Source of the DNA: Flaccisagitta enflata
Lineage: Eukaryota > Chaetognatha > Sagittoidea > Aphragmophora
Assembly: GCA_965153355.1 (NCBI GenBank)
Contig: OZ231128.1
Span: 33,728,001-33,792,000 of the forward strand
Direction of reading: 5' to 3'
Length of the DNA: 64,000 nt
The notes below the pieces were generated by a model. It was not told the DNA's origin. It did not search any database and worked only from the letters and a program-made list of their open reading frames with translations. This document shows positions 1 through 14,700 of the stretch, piece after piece (the stretch's first letter is position 1; every line of letters starts with the position of its first letter). A program made the position numbers and the translations under genes.

Positions 1-97
<97 letters not shown>

Positions 98-116
98 AAG
101 AGAGAAAGAGAGAGAG
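1..116. repeat. (GA)n microsatellite at left edge
   Basis: Pure GA dinucleotide run to about position 95, then imperfect. From 117 to 1027 I see nothing else; it is the region downstream of the eRF3 stop codon. Confidence 0.95.
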
Positions 117-1027
117 GCTCCATATAAGATAAGATATAAGACAGGGCTGATTTTTCCCTTCCCTCTAGCAGGCCCCCAGTTTTTCCTGCTAGCGAGACTG
201 TATGTTCGTACATTATTCAGATTTCAGAGTAAAGGTCTCTTGAACGAGACAAATAGTCCGTCGTTTAATTAGAACCGGCGAAAAAACATCACCATCCCCC
301 AAAAAGGAAAAAACAAATTTAAAGACTAGTCTACAAATTTTCTGACTGATAAAAAAGGAAAATATTAGGCCCTTTGGGGTAGAACATACTGACGTAACCA
401 GCAACATAGTTATAATACTCTGATGATAGTAAAAGTTTTTTTGTCTTTCGATTTCAGAAGTGAGCTGAAAACCGTTAAATGCATATATCACAGGAATTCA
501 CGCGGATGGACGTTTAAATCATTTTCAAACATTATGCAAAACTATGAATCTTTGTGACCTTAGCGTAAATTTACCACGATCTACAATTCAACACGCATGG
601 AAAAACTGAATTTGTTTATAAAACGTTTGCAAATCCAACGTGAGTAATAAATATGTAATTACTAAAATTCCAGGCCGGGTCAAAAAAGAATTGATTCAAT
701 AGACGGTGATCCTAATCATTACTTAAAATTTGAAAGAAAAGTAAAACATTTAACTCATTGACTTGAAAAGCTGGCACAGCATCAGCGTTTTGGTAGTTAG
801 GTAGTTATTTGCAAAAACCGATTGGCCGAGAGCGTCCCACTAGACGATATTTCCACGTTTTTTTTTTTTTTTCGAAAGGACACAGCGACACGCGGTTGCG
901 TTACTTTTCGCATAGTATTTATCTCCCATTCTCATTTTTAGCCGAGGATAGGCATATTTCTCTGTTGTGATTGTTTTAGCTTTCGAAATTGTCGCAAACA
1001 AGGCGATCGCATTCTTGTCAAGAGAGT

Positions 1028-4000
1028 TTATCCTTCCACCTCGGTGTGCTTGGCCACCTTCAGCACCTGGGAAGAAAGACGAGCAAAAATCGCGACATAA
1101 TGTAACGAACCATAAGTATATTACCCTACATGTAACGAACCATAAATAAATTACCCTACATGATCACCTTGCAATGAATTGAACTAACCAAAATGCTCAC
1201 CTTGCCCATGGCGATCGTTTTCCCCTCGTCTCGCAACGTGAATCTTCCCATCTGAGGGAAATCTTTAAACGCTTCGATGCAGATCACGCCCCCTGAGATC
1301 TCGAACTGATAAACAAGCGTGGAGACAAGTTAGAATGATTGAATAATATATTCACTATGTAGTTTAAAATTATCGTTCCGATCCCGATATGACGATACGC
1401 ATTTTCATTGACCGAGCTTACCTCGACGTCGGCGATGTTTCCTTGTTTAATAAATCGGGGCCGCGCTTTGCCTTTTTCCACTTTCTCGCCTAATCAATAA
1501 CAATTCAGGTAAATACATCGTAAATAGATTAAGGGGCAGGAACAATGAGAGCAGGAGCAGTGAGAGGTCACCGGAGCGTATTTGGTAAGTGTATACCAAA
1601 CGACAGGTCAACAGCTTTTAAAAGACTTGAAAACGAATTGAACACAGAACTAAAGTCAACGTTGCTACAGCAATGGCAGCATTCGTCCTCCTATATCAGT
1701 CCTTACCGGTTTTGGGATCAACGGTAGAGTGGAGATTTCGAATTTCCACTTCCTCGGCGGCCGCGTTTATATGCATAACTGCTTTGAACCCGGAGCAAAT
1801 GATTGACTTGTACTCCAAAATTCGAACCTTAGAGATTGAGACAAGTACATTTTTAGTCACGTGCGACTGTTGGTTGGTGAGTCCGTCGGTCAGTTCAGCT
1901 GGTTGGTCCGTCCAGCTGGTTTGTCCGTCTATCCAGGGTTGTAATATCGTCGCGAATGAATGGGTAGGGGCGTACAACCGCCTCCCCCTCCTACACACAG
2001 TTGCAGGTACTACTGCCTCGAGAAAAGCCACAGAAACGTCAACAACTAAAGGCAGAACTTTGTTACTAAAGCCTCAACGCAGTATGATAATTGCGCAACC
2101 TGCAACAGCACTGTATGTTTGCTATGACTAACTTCGTAAAAGCTGCGAACATAAAAAGCTACTAGCGAGTAGGGAGGTAACGATAGCAACCGCGGACCGC
2201 AGTCATCAACAACCCCCTCGAAAACCAACGGATCATACCTGAGCGAGAAATTTCTTTCCGACTTTGCAGGGTTCTTTGGGATCACAAAGGACGAATCCGG
2301 GCGAAACGTCTTCTTCCTCGATATTCTTCAATTTTAATTTCACGTTGTCGCCAGCCATTGCGCTCTCAACCTAATGCATTGGCAACCAATATAAAAGAAA
2401 CGTTTTTTAAGTGCGTCCTCGCACTTCTATAAGAGGTCATGTCCGTTGGTCGGTCGGTCGGTCGGTTGGTAACGCAATCGTTTTAATCGCTCAAAACAGC
2501 CAATTCTTCATTACTATCACTTCTCATGCCTCACCACGCTCATTTTCATTCTTTTATTCATTCATTCATTCATTCATTCATTCATTCATTCATTCATTCA
2601 TTCATTCATTCATTCATTCATTCACAAATTCTTAATCAAGCGAGGCGCACTTATTGGCCATAACTTGGCTTTGTTTTTGTGTTTTTATCACGTTCTTATG
2701 TTACTAATACCTAACAGAAGTCAAGAGACAGACAATTGACCGACAGAAATGGATGGATATATAGGCCTACATATAGTTTCTATTTGACGAAGACGGAGAC
2801 CGGGACAAATGGGAAGACGGAGAAACAGATAAACAAAAATCTCACCTCATCTTCATCAAGCCAAATTTGCATGACTTCGACGCTGGCCTTGTTTGGCATC
2901 ATGAGAATCGTTTGACCTTTCTCTACGCGACCCGATTCCAATTTTCCCATCACTATCGTTCCCATGTCTCGATATCTGAATGAAATGATTAAGGCTCGAC
3001 ACTGGCATTTGGACCAAAAGAGAGGAATTTGGACCTCAACGCTGAGATTTTGGCCTCAAGGCTAGGAATTAGGTCTCAAGGCTAGGATTTAGGTCTCAAG
3101 GCTAGGATTTAGAAATAGAAAGAATAGCGAAAGCATAGGTCATCGTCCCCTTCGGTGCCGCTGCCCTAAAGAAACGCAAGTTCATAAGCAAAATACGAAA
3201 AAAGACAAAAGACAGAAAGAAAGAAAGCAAGAAAGAAAGACAGACAGACAGACAAAGAAAAAAAGAGACGGACAAATTGAGACAGACAAAGACTGACAGA
3301 CAGAAAGAGAGACAAAGACTGACAGACAAAGACTGACAGACAAAGAGACAGAAAGAGACAGACAGAGACAGACACAGGCAGAAAGAAAGGAGAGAAGGAA
3401 AGAAGAGAAGGAAAGAAGGAGAGAAAGAAAGAAAGAGTGAAAGAAAGAAAAAGAAATGAATAAGAAACCATGCTTCCACACATATGGGGAGTTTTGTCCT
3501 GCTTGAGATCGAATGGCGGGAGGAAGGAGGTGGAAGATATGAAGGAGAAAATTCCCCATAGGTAGGAAGTATAGGTCATTGACCTTCTCGGGGCCACTGC
3601 CCGAAAGGCAACTATGCTTATAAGACGTTCAGTTTAGAATGTAGGAGCATGCGCTCTAATGATGCCAGGGCATTCCCTTCAGTTGTACAGATGAGAACCT
3701 AATAAGAGCGGAGGAGGGACCCAAAGTTTCAGCAGCCCCCCCTACAACAACAACAACAACAACAACTTTTTTCACTTCCAGTGGCGGTTAATACTATAAG
3801 TGGATACAATTGGCGCCACTGTGGCGATTTATAAATTTCTACCTAGAGCACCCCAAAATTTTAAAATTAATGAAAATACTTCAATTTTATTTGAGCAGAT
3901 TTGGGTGATTTTACTAAATCTAGGGGTGTTCTAGATGGAAATTCAAAATTCGCCACAGGGGCGCTAATTGTATCCACTTAAAGTATCAACCGCCGCCGAA

Positions 4001-7000
4001 AGTGAAAAAATTACTTGAGCCATGTAAGCTGAAGGAGCTGAAGGGGGCTGGTAAAACTTTGGGTCCCTCCTCACTTCTTAATAGGGCCCTGTCTGTACAA
4101 CGGAGTATCGATAATGGCTCACCTATCGATGATTGGCATTCGTAGAGGTTTGTCCGCTCCCATTCTCTCCACCGCGGGGAGATTGTCAAGATATTCCAAC
4201 AGACACGGACCATTGTACCAATTGCAAAATTTCGGTCCAGGAGGTTCTTTCAAGAATGCGCCAGATAATCCTGTACACAGGGTTGAAACATACAGCTAAA
4301 TTTCTGTCCACCGACTAACCGTTGACCAATGACCAGACATCCCGGTTCATCAGAAGTAATTAGGAACATTTTCTACGCTCTGTTCATTATGTCGATAGGT
4401 CGAGGAATGGTCTCTGAGCGGCATTAAACTCACCCGAACAGGGAATAAATTGCACGTCTTTCTTAGGGTTGAATCCACACTTTTTGATGAACGGCGTTAA
4501 CTGACTCTGTACTTCATCGTAGCGACTCTGCAACCGATAAAAATCATAAAATCACCAAGTTGACCATGCAAATTGACAGCGACACATGAAGGTAGACCCG
4601 TATGTACGGATCTGGACATAAACACTGCGTTAGGGTTGATTTAAGTTTTTGCATTTTTTTTACTTTACAAAACTGAGTCAATAAAGTTCAGATCTAGGTA
4701 GAGTTACGAGATCTGCCATCACCAGGATACCTTTTTAAGTGCGTCCTCGTACTTCTATTAGAGATCATGTCCGTCGGTTTGTTGGTCGGTCGGTTGGTCG
4801 GTTGGTAATGCAAACATTTAAAACGCTCAAAACGGCCAATTCTGTCGACTTTCTTCATTACTATCACTTCTCATGCCTCAGCACGCTCATTTTTTTTTAT
4901 TCATTCATTCATTCACACTTTTTGGCCATACCGTGACCTTGTTTGTCAACAACAGCAACCTAATGTCTATGTCATTCGGATGCAAGGTTTCCTTATAAAA
5001 TCATGAATCATAGAAAAAACGTGCAGGCCTTTTAACAGAACAACATCGCAGAAATGGGGTCATTCGACCACTTGTACAATGTACATGATCCATGCATACC
5101 TGGTCCCATTCAACGGTGGGGTCGTCCATCTTGTTGATGAGGACGACGAGTTTGTTGACTCCCGCAGTTTTAGCCAGCATGGTGTGTTCCTTCGTTTGAC
5201 CTCCTCGCTCAAATCCCGTCTCAAACTCGCCGCGTCTGTTGCGATGTAAGCAGTTATGTCACGTACACGCGAGGAGACGCAAATCTCGACAGCGATCACG
5301 CTATACGCGCTACTGTTTGTTTTTTAGACGTAGAATCAGAAAAAGGCCGGATAGGCGAAAGGGATGGGTAGGGCCGGGGCTGAAATACCCAATTACACTC
5401 TCGAGCAACACCGACGGACCGACGGACCGATAGACCCATGGACGGATACAGCTTCCAAAAGCTGCCAATCCGTGACTGAGAATACTAACCTAGCGGAAAT
5501 GACGAGAACGGCGACGTCAGCTTGGGCGGTTCCGGCAATCATGTTCGGAACAAAGCTCTTGTGCCCCGGGGCATCCAAAATGGTGAAATGCTTTTTCTCC
5601 GTTTGAAAGAACGCGCGACCACATTCAACCTAATGGACGGACACAAGATAATTTAAGTGAATAACTGACCACAGATCTAGTTTAAATGTGTTAAGAGAAA
5701 ATGTGTTGAAATAATCTCACCGTCTTGCCCTTGTCTCTTTCTTCTTGATTGGTGTCGAGGGCCCACGAGAGGTACCACGTTTCTCTGTTCTTTTCTTTAG
5801 CTTCTCTCTCATATTTTTCCAAGGTTCGTTTATCCACCATTCCAGTCAAAAACATGATATGGCCGCCGATCGTTGACTTCCCTGAACAAACGGCAAAAAG
5901 CAAAGCAGTTGAGATCAGAGACGGGCTTGAGGAGAAAAGGTGACTGAAGTGAAAAGATGTCCACTTCGCTAATTCAAGTGCCTTCCAGATATATACAATT
6001 ATCTTTCATTAGAACCTGCGTCAACGTGTCCGATGAAGATGACGTTTAAATGATCGACTCTGGGGCCTTCAGACTTTTTCCGTTGCTTTTTCTCCTTCTT
6101 TTCGGCCCTGGCAGCGCGAGCTGCCTCATCCTCTTCATCGTCGTCCTCCTAAAAATATATGTAGAGACGAGAGATGAAGATTTTCTTTTTAGATGCGTCC
6201 TCGCATCTCTATAATAGGCTGTGTCGGTCGGTCGATTGGTTGGTAACGTATACATCTTGTAATTCATTCATTAAATCATTTATTTATTCACAAATAACAT
6301 TCATTCATAAAAACGTTCATGCAAAGAGGACGCATCGTTCGCCTAATTGGCCTTGATTCCTCATCATCTGATCACAGGTTTATGCGAATAAGAAGAACTT
6401 TAAAATCACTTTTAGACCTACCCCACCCGTCTTCCATTTATTTCAATTTGGTTATAGAGAGGGATATCGTTCGCATCGGAACAAACAAGTGTGCACACAT
6501 CAATGGAACAAAATCTGTTCTCCGTTAGTAAATCCATGTTAAGGTGAGCGCTAACACAAGAGGAAATCATTACCAATCTTTTACAAAACACGGTACAGAA
6601 CAGCAATACAAATAACATCAGATATGTGGCCTCCCAGCCACGGGTTGTTATTCAAAAGAGCTCTGCACGGCTTTCGAGGGATCGGTTCAAGCCTCATGAA
6701 AACAGCAGCTCATGAGACTATGGTGTTCCCAAATACTATAGGGGAGGCCGGAAAAATGCGCGCAAAAAGATCCGTATTGTAGGAAGCCGGTAAGGGTCTT
6801 ATGTATTCAAGTATGAAAAGTCTTCTTTTTTTCAGTTTTCCCCTCTTGATGATTTTATGTTACATTCTCAACTTGGCTACCTTATCGTAGATATATTCAT
6901 TATCGGTTGATGTGAAGATTATGCTTTGCTAATCTGTCCTTGACTTGTCCTAGACTTGTCCTAGACTTGTCCTAGACATAAAGACATGTCCAAGGCTTGT

Positions 7001-10000
7001 CCTAGACTTGTCCAAGACAGCTCGATTTGTCATGGACTCGTAAAGCACTGAATTTGTCATAGAGCCAATGTTTGAACCGTTACTGTTGTTGTTGCTGTTG
7101 TTGTTGTTGTTGTTGTTCTTGTTATTGTTGTGTATGTTGTTTGCAGTGAATTCTTTAGTCGTTTTACATTGTTTATGCTCCAAATTGAATTCTTAGCTAG
7201 AAAATTTAAAATACGGCTCAAAACACTACTATCTAGGAAATAGAAATCTTCCCGCACGTTTCAGTCAATAACTCTTGTAAAAATCATCTGATTGAGAAAA
7301 AATTGGTGACAAAAATGAAGCTCTTCAAATTTGCAAGCCATCTACGGAAACCGCATCTTGCTATCCCAATAAGTTTAAAAGTTATCTTACTTTGAATGAA
7401 ATCATTCCTTTTAAGGGTTCCTCAATTTGGTTTTTTTTAACAGTAAGACTTAATCATTAAAAATTAATAACTCCTTTGTTTTTTGATGAATTGACAAAAA
7501 ATTGGTGACCAAACTGAAGAGTTTTTCAAGGGGCATCTTTTTGTATTTTTGCGCAACAAAATTGGCCCAGCCATTTAAAAGTTATGATCACTCAAAGATG
7601 AAAAAAGGGGAAAAAATTCATCACGCAAAAATGCTGGAAGCTATCACTCAAAAGTACCTCCAGAAACTCTTAAAAATTGCTTAACTGGTTTATGGTGGTG
7701 GTAAATGAGTCAGAGGGAGCCTACATCCATTATTTATTGATGTGCAATCAGCTGATATACCTGATTGTGTCATTAAATGACATGACTTCTTAGGTGGGAA
7801 GATTTCTATTTCCTAGATAGTAGCTGCTGCTTTATCCAGATCGCTCAATGTACGGACAAACACCGTTTTTTTACAATACTGGTATTTAACAGTGCATTTC
7901 TGACTGGTCCACAGTCCAGTAATTACTACCTTGGAAATAAGTTTAGCATCAAAATGAGTGTCAGCTCATCTACCAACTAGAATGGTACAATAACATGGTC
8001 AAACGGTTCTCAATACTTGGTACTGTGTCCCTCCTAGCTAATCACTGCATGCATTCTTGCCAGCATTGATTTGTACAAGGCTTTGAGGTAAGATGGTGTG
8101 ACTTGTCTCCACACCTTCAAAGCTATTCTTTTCAGGCCCTCAATTAAAGCAGCGTGTTCCCGTCGCTGCATATTTTTCATCTGCAACTAAAAATTTCCTA
8201 TCAGATTAAGATCCAGCGCATTGCCGGGCCAATCCGGGAGGAGTTTGGTGCTTGGAATTGGCTGTGAATTCCCTAGGCTCCAAGCTGCGATACATTGGAG
8301 TAATATGTAAATGAACCGGCCATTTTTTTTTTGTTTTTTTGCAAAATCACATTTGAAGGTTTTTACGTTTTCTGCTGTAACTTTTAAACGGCTTGAGCCA
8401 GTAATCTCCGGTTGGTCTACATTGAAAGATAATTTGATGTAGATCATTTTAGTCATGGATTTTTTATGGATTTGATGAGATTAAAGCGACTTATGCTCAA
8501 CTGAACTTGATGCTAAACTTATTTCCTAGGTAGTACTATGTCATGTATGGATGGAGATTTTTGAATTCTTACTTTAAGTTTGTCTTTTTTAGCCTTTCTA
8601 TTTTTCATTCTTCTTCTATTGACAACATATAAAAAAAAAGTTATGGCCAATAAGCAGGCCTGATTTTAGTGATTTTTTTGACTGAGCCAGTCGGGCACAA
8701 TCTCCAAAATTTTACAGAGCCCGACAGGAAAACCATGAGCCCGGTAAAACAGATGCCAAATTCTATCGTCATATCAGTCTATCAGTCTACATTTCCAATA
8801 ACAGCAACTGGTTATATGATGTAATGATAAAAGAATCATTACAATGATGATTCAGTTTGTGAAAAAATCGACAGACGGACATGACCTCTTATAGAAGTGC
8901 GAGGACGCACTTAAAAAGGTGTCTCATTCATTATTTTTAATTTGCTTTAGGTTTTCTTTTTAATCAACTCGACCAAATTGTTCCCAAGTTACCCCCCCCC
9001 TTTACCTATTTCCCCTTCCTTGTTGTTTTTTGGGCAGCGGCTCCAAAGGGGTCGATGACCTATGTTTTCACACATATGGGGAATTTTTTCCTTCTTTTTG
9101 GGCAGCGGCCCCAAAGGGCCGATGTCCTGTAGGACACAGGGGGTAATGTCCGTCCGTCCGTCCGTCTGTCCGTCCGTCCGTCCGTCCATCTATCCGTCCG
9201 TCCTTCCCTCCGTCCCCCCCCCATTGGCCATCAAGGCCTAAAATCCTCACTCTCAGGCCTCAAATCAGCTCTCAAATCAGCTCTCCAGGCCTCAAATCTG
9301 CTCTCCAACCCTAAAATCAGCATTCCAGGCTTCAAATCAGCCCTCCAGGCCTCAAATCAGCCCTCCAGGCCTCAAATCAGCCCTCCAGGCCTCAAATCAG
9401 CTCTCCAGGCCTCAAATCTGCTCTCCAGCCCTAAAATCAGCATTCCAGACCTCAAATCAGCCCTCCAGGCCTCCAATCTGCCCCTAATGCCTCAAGCCTA
9501 CCCCTGGATCTCATATCTAATCTTCAGGCCTAAAATCTTCCCCCTAAACCTCAAATCCCTCTTAGGCCTGATATATTCCCCCTCAGGACGTCTGGAAATT
9601 ACCCCCTGTGTCCTACAGGGCATTGGCCCTTTGGGGCCGCTGCTCTGCTCTCAGTCCACTACTTCACTTGATCACTTCAAGCAGGGCATCGGGTACCGCT
9701 GACCATGTGCGATCCTTGGATGACTAGTTCTCCTTCTTTGTACCCCCCTCCCCCCAGCCTCCAGGCCCATATCTCAGCTTCAAGGCCCATATCCCAGCCT
9801 CGAGGCCCATATCCCAGCCTCCAGGCCCAAATCCCAGTCTTGAGGCCCAAATCCCAGTTTTAAGGCCCAAATCTCAACCTGAAACCCCAAATATTAACCC
9901 CAAGGCTCAAATTCCAGCCTCAAGACTGGGATTTGGGCCTCAAGACTGGGATTTGGGCCTCAAGACTGGGATTTGGGCCTCAAGACTGGGATTTGGGCCT

Positions 10001-11652
10001 CAAGACTGGGATTTGGGCCTCAAGACTGGGATTTGGGCCTCAAGACTGGGATTTGGGCCTCAAGACTGGGATATGGGCCTCAAGACTGGGATATGGGCCT
10101 GGAGGCTGGGGGAGGGGGATGCGGAGGAGGAGAAGGAAAAAATTCCCCATATGAGTAAAAACATAGGTCATCAACCCCTTTGGGGCCGCTGCCCTGCTCC
10201 CCCTCAACTTCCAGCACAACCTACTTAGGCAGGGCAGGGGTACCGCTGAACATCTAACGCTTTTGCGACTATTATCAATCGTTATGATGGAGTTTTGTTT
10301 ACTCGAATTTTTAGGTGCGACAAAGCACCTTTATAACTGGCTGTGTCCGTTGGTTGGTTCGTCTGTCTGTCTGTTGGTAACACATTCGTTCGACGATCCA
10401 CACGTCGCACCTTATTGGCAAACTTGGCCTTGTTTAGGTTACACATAAGTTTTAAAATCTGCTTAGTACCTTTAATCAGATATGAATCGTCGATCAAAAA
10501 TCTCTAGTTTTTTTTTTAAATGTGCAATATCTGAGATAACGTTTTTATTGGTATTTCATTTTGAAACTATTTATCAAAAGAATGACCAATTTTTTCAAAT
10601 TAGTTTCATGATCATTGTGCTCCTTGTACCAATCATACTGGCTTTGCATAAAAACTCGGCTAAAAGAATAGTCGGGACGCTTAAGGGCGGCGATATGGAC
10701 CAGGACCTTTTCGTACAACATGAAGGGTTCCCAGACACTATGCGGGCGGGGGGGGGGGGGAGGTTGCTGGAGGGAAGGTTGTAACTTGGAAGATCGGGAT
10801 CTGTGAATGGTGAGTTTTTTTTCGCGGACACTCACCTAAACATGTTGCCATGAACGTCCGTAAGTCCGTCTGTCCACCCTTCCAACCATCTGTACATCCA
10901 TCCATCTGTCCCTCAAATCTTTCGAATTTCGAGTGAGTTTTGCATTACTGCCCCCGTCCTTTTATCCGTCAATAACCCATTGCATACCGGCTTCTTCACC
11001 ATGGCCACGTAACGCCATTTTGGCGTCTATGTGGCGTTTTTTGGGGCGTTATTATTGTTGTCGTTGCTGTCATTTTTTTGCTCATCTTTTTTGTTAATTA
11101 TGAAGTTTTTTTTGATCATTAGAAAAATCTGAATATAAAAAAAGTTTTATATATAATATTTATAATCAAGTATGATTTTCTTTATTTTTGATTTTTGATT
11201 TTTTTTTTTCATTTTTCATTTTTCATTTTTCGTTTTTCATTTTTTATTTTATTTTTTCAGTTTACAATTTTTTTTTTTGCATTTTTTCATTTTTTGTCAT
11301 ATATTTTTTACCATTCATTTCGTATTTTTTCTGCATATGATATATTTTGATTGTTACTTTTAGTTTCCTAATTTTAATCCTTGATTAAATTTTCCTTTTT
11401 TTCATTTTTTTTACAATTGATATTTGATATTTGATATTCACATTTAAATTACATGTTATTTGATTATTTCTCTTTTTTTTTAATTTTCAAGTAATAGAAC
11501 TTATAAATTTGTATAATCAAAAATGTTTTGATAGAAAATTGAGTTTGAAAATGATCATTTATTTTCACACATGACATTAGACAACACAATATAAACACTG
11601 AAACGAATCCTTTGGTTTTGGTCTCCGTCTCTTCCTGTATCTCTAGATCTCT

Positions 11653-11743
<91 letters not shown>

Positions 11744-14700
11744 CTAAAAAAGACGGCTAAAGAGGCACGGGAAGTCAAGTTGATGAAGAACATATCACTC
11801 GGGGAAACATTTTCCTTTTATTTACAGACAGACAGACAGACAGACTAATAGACAGACACAGCTAAAAAAATGGAGGCAAAGGCAGTCAAGTAGATGAAGT
11901 ACATATAGCCTGGGAAATGCTTTCTTGGACACAGCAAGTAGCTTGCCTCACCTATTGAACAGATCAAAACTGGCTTGAACAGATTTTTTGTTGGGGAGGA
12001 TTCAAAGTATGAAACGAACCTAGAATCGCCTGTAAAATGCATAACGACTGCAATGGTAGCAAAAAACGAAACGAGCTACTTTATGGTGCTATCTGGGGGC
12101 CACAAAACGGGAGATATATTGGCCCCTGCCCATGACCCACGCAATGGGTTGCCCGTCACTATCTTGCCATGTATCCGACCTTGTTTAGAACAGGACAACT
12201 CAAGGACAACTCAAACGCAAGGACAGTTTTACAACAATGCTAGGATATCTAAAGTTTTTTTCAGTCAGGATTGAGAAATTTTAGCAATGGCGAATTGATT
12301 CTTTAGATCTGGTAATTACTCATAGACGAACTCAGGACTTCCTTAGGACAAGTCCCGGACAACATTGGGACAACCTAGATTTTTATGGGATTTGATTCTG
12401 ACATTTCATAGACAGACAAGGCGATGTAAAACAAGCATCTTATGGCCAATTGGTAAGGTTAGTGTTACAGGATCTTGCGTAGATGTGCACCATGTCATCC
12501 TGATAAGAAGATGACACTTGACGGCTTCCTACAATACGGATTTTTTTGTGTGCATTTTTCCGGCCTGCCCCATAGTATTTGGAAACACCATACTAAGTCT
12601 CATGAGCTGCTGTTTTCATGAGGCTTAAACCGATCCCTTGAAAGCCGTGTCTGGCAAATAATGATAATCGTAATCCTTCACACGATGGTACCTCATCGGA
12701 GTTAAGCTCAGAAGCCGGCTTAATAGAAAGTAGAATTATCATAATCAAAATGGAAGAAAAATACAGAAAATGAAGTGAGTAAAAAATCGTTTTTTTTCAT
12801 CATACAACGGCTACTCCTATTTCACTTTTCTGCAGGGGTGTATATCATTGGGTCACTTTTGATTTTCCCCCCCCCCCGCCTTTGATTTTCTTCCCCGCGA
12901 CGCGTCACGTTTTTAGTCGCGGACACGCGACTAAACCTTGCCGTGTCGGTTGATTGGTCCGCAACATTTTTCAATTGCAAGCGGTTTTAGCATTACTGCT
13001 CCTGCCCAACTGTCCGCGACTGGATTGCCGTGTATCCGGCCTTGTTATATCTATGACTTTTTCCCCCATATAGCAATAAAATAATGTAATTAAGGTTTAA
13101 ATAATGTTAAATTATGTTTTACTAATTGTGTTTTACTAATTGTGTTTTAAGATTTGGTACTGTCAAAAATTATATTTTCCCCAAATTTCCTTTCTTTTTC
13201 TCTTTTATCCCCCTTTGATTTCCTTCCCCATCTCCAGACCCTTTTTTTTTTTCAATTATATACAGGCCTGCTTTTCTGTCACATTCAACAAGCAACTGCG
13301 CTCACTGAGTTACCAGTATGAGGCGGTAAGCGGATGTTCAGGTATTCCTCGGAAATCTTTTGAACAAAAAATTCTTCATACCCATTCTACAATCTGTCTT
13401 CATCCATCGACCGCCTCCTGATTTTAATATCTCAATGACGATTGCTGGGCAGCAAACGGGGTAAAAATCGCCGTCGTTCTTTTTGTTCATCAATTCCATC
13501 ACATACTGTATGCATATTCTACGAACCTGATTTTCAGATTGAGCTCCAGACCCTGATCCTTCTTCCTCCCAGCTCTCCGGTTCCGTCGCCGCCGCGGCGT
13601 CGTTCGCTTTCGGTGGCGTCAATTCCTTCCCTGCGTCGCCGGCTGCAGGCGAAATGGCCGCGGACGAGGAAGACTCCGATTCGGATTCTGTGGTGGCCGC
13701 CGAGGCGTCGACGCCGTTTGCGGTTGGGGCCGGTGTTGGGGCCGGTGTTGGTTCAGTGGAGACAACGGGTGATTCTTCGGCTGCCACTGGTTCCGGTGCC
13801 GGTGCATCAGCCACAGGTAGCTCCACTTTCACGTCATCTGCTGCCACCGCTGTAAAGAAATTTAGGGTGGCGAAGAATTTACATCCGTTCGAATCCATCA
13901 ACTCGCATCTCCATCTTCGCATGGTCTTACTCTTTACCCATCCACGTTCAAATCAAATCAAATCAACCAAGTTTATTTCCCAACATGAACAGAGGTTAAA
14001 TTAGACAATATGCGTTATAGTCGGGGAGTACCAAACCTAGGCCCTAAATGTCTAAATCTATTCATGTTACAATTTTCAAGTAAATTCTACGACGGGCAAC
14101 AAAATGATTTGCCAAGTCTTCCAGCCATTTCAAGCATGCGACAAATTATCAATATCAACAATCCAATGCACCATCCAATCGACAATCCATAGCACCATCC
14201 AATCGACAATTCAATCAACAGTCCAATGCACCATCCAATCAACAGCCAATGCACCATCCAATCAACAATCCCAATGCACCATCCAATCAACAATCCCAAT
14301 GCACCATCCAATCAACAATCCCAATGCACCATCCAATCAACAATCCCAATGCACCATCCAATCAACAATCCAATGCTCCATCCAATCAACAATCCAATGC
14401 TCCATCCAATCAACAATCCAATGCTCCATCCAATCAACAATCCAATGCTCCATCCAATCAACAATCCAATGCTCCATCCAATCAACAGTCCAATGCACCA
14501 TCCAATCAACAGCCAATGCACCATCCAAACAACAATCCCAATGCACCATCCAATCAACAATCCCAATGCACCATCCAATCAACAATCCCAATGCACCATC
14601 CAATCAACAATCCCAATGCACCATCCAATCAACAATCCAATGCTCCATCCAATCAACAATCCAATGCTCCATCCAATCAACAATCCAATGCTCCATCCAA

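Noticed and set aside
13442-14004. Plus-strand ORFs over 13442-14004
   Set aside because: Antisense shadows of the Ala/Ser/Pro-rich eRF3 exon 13527-13849.
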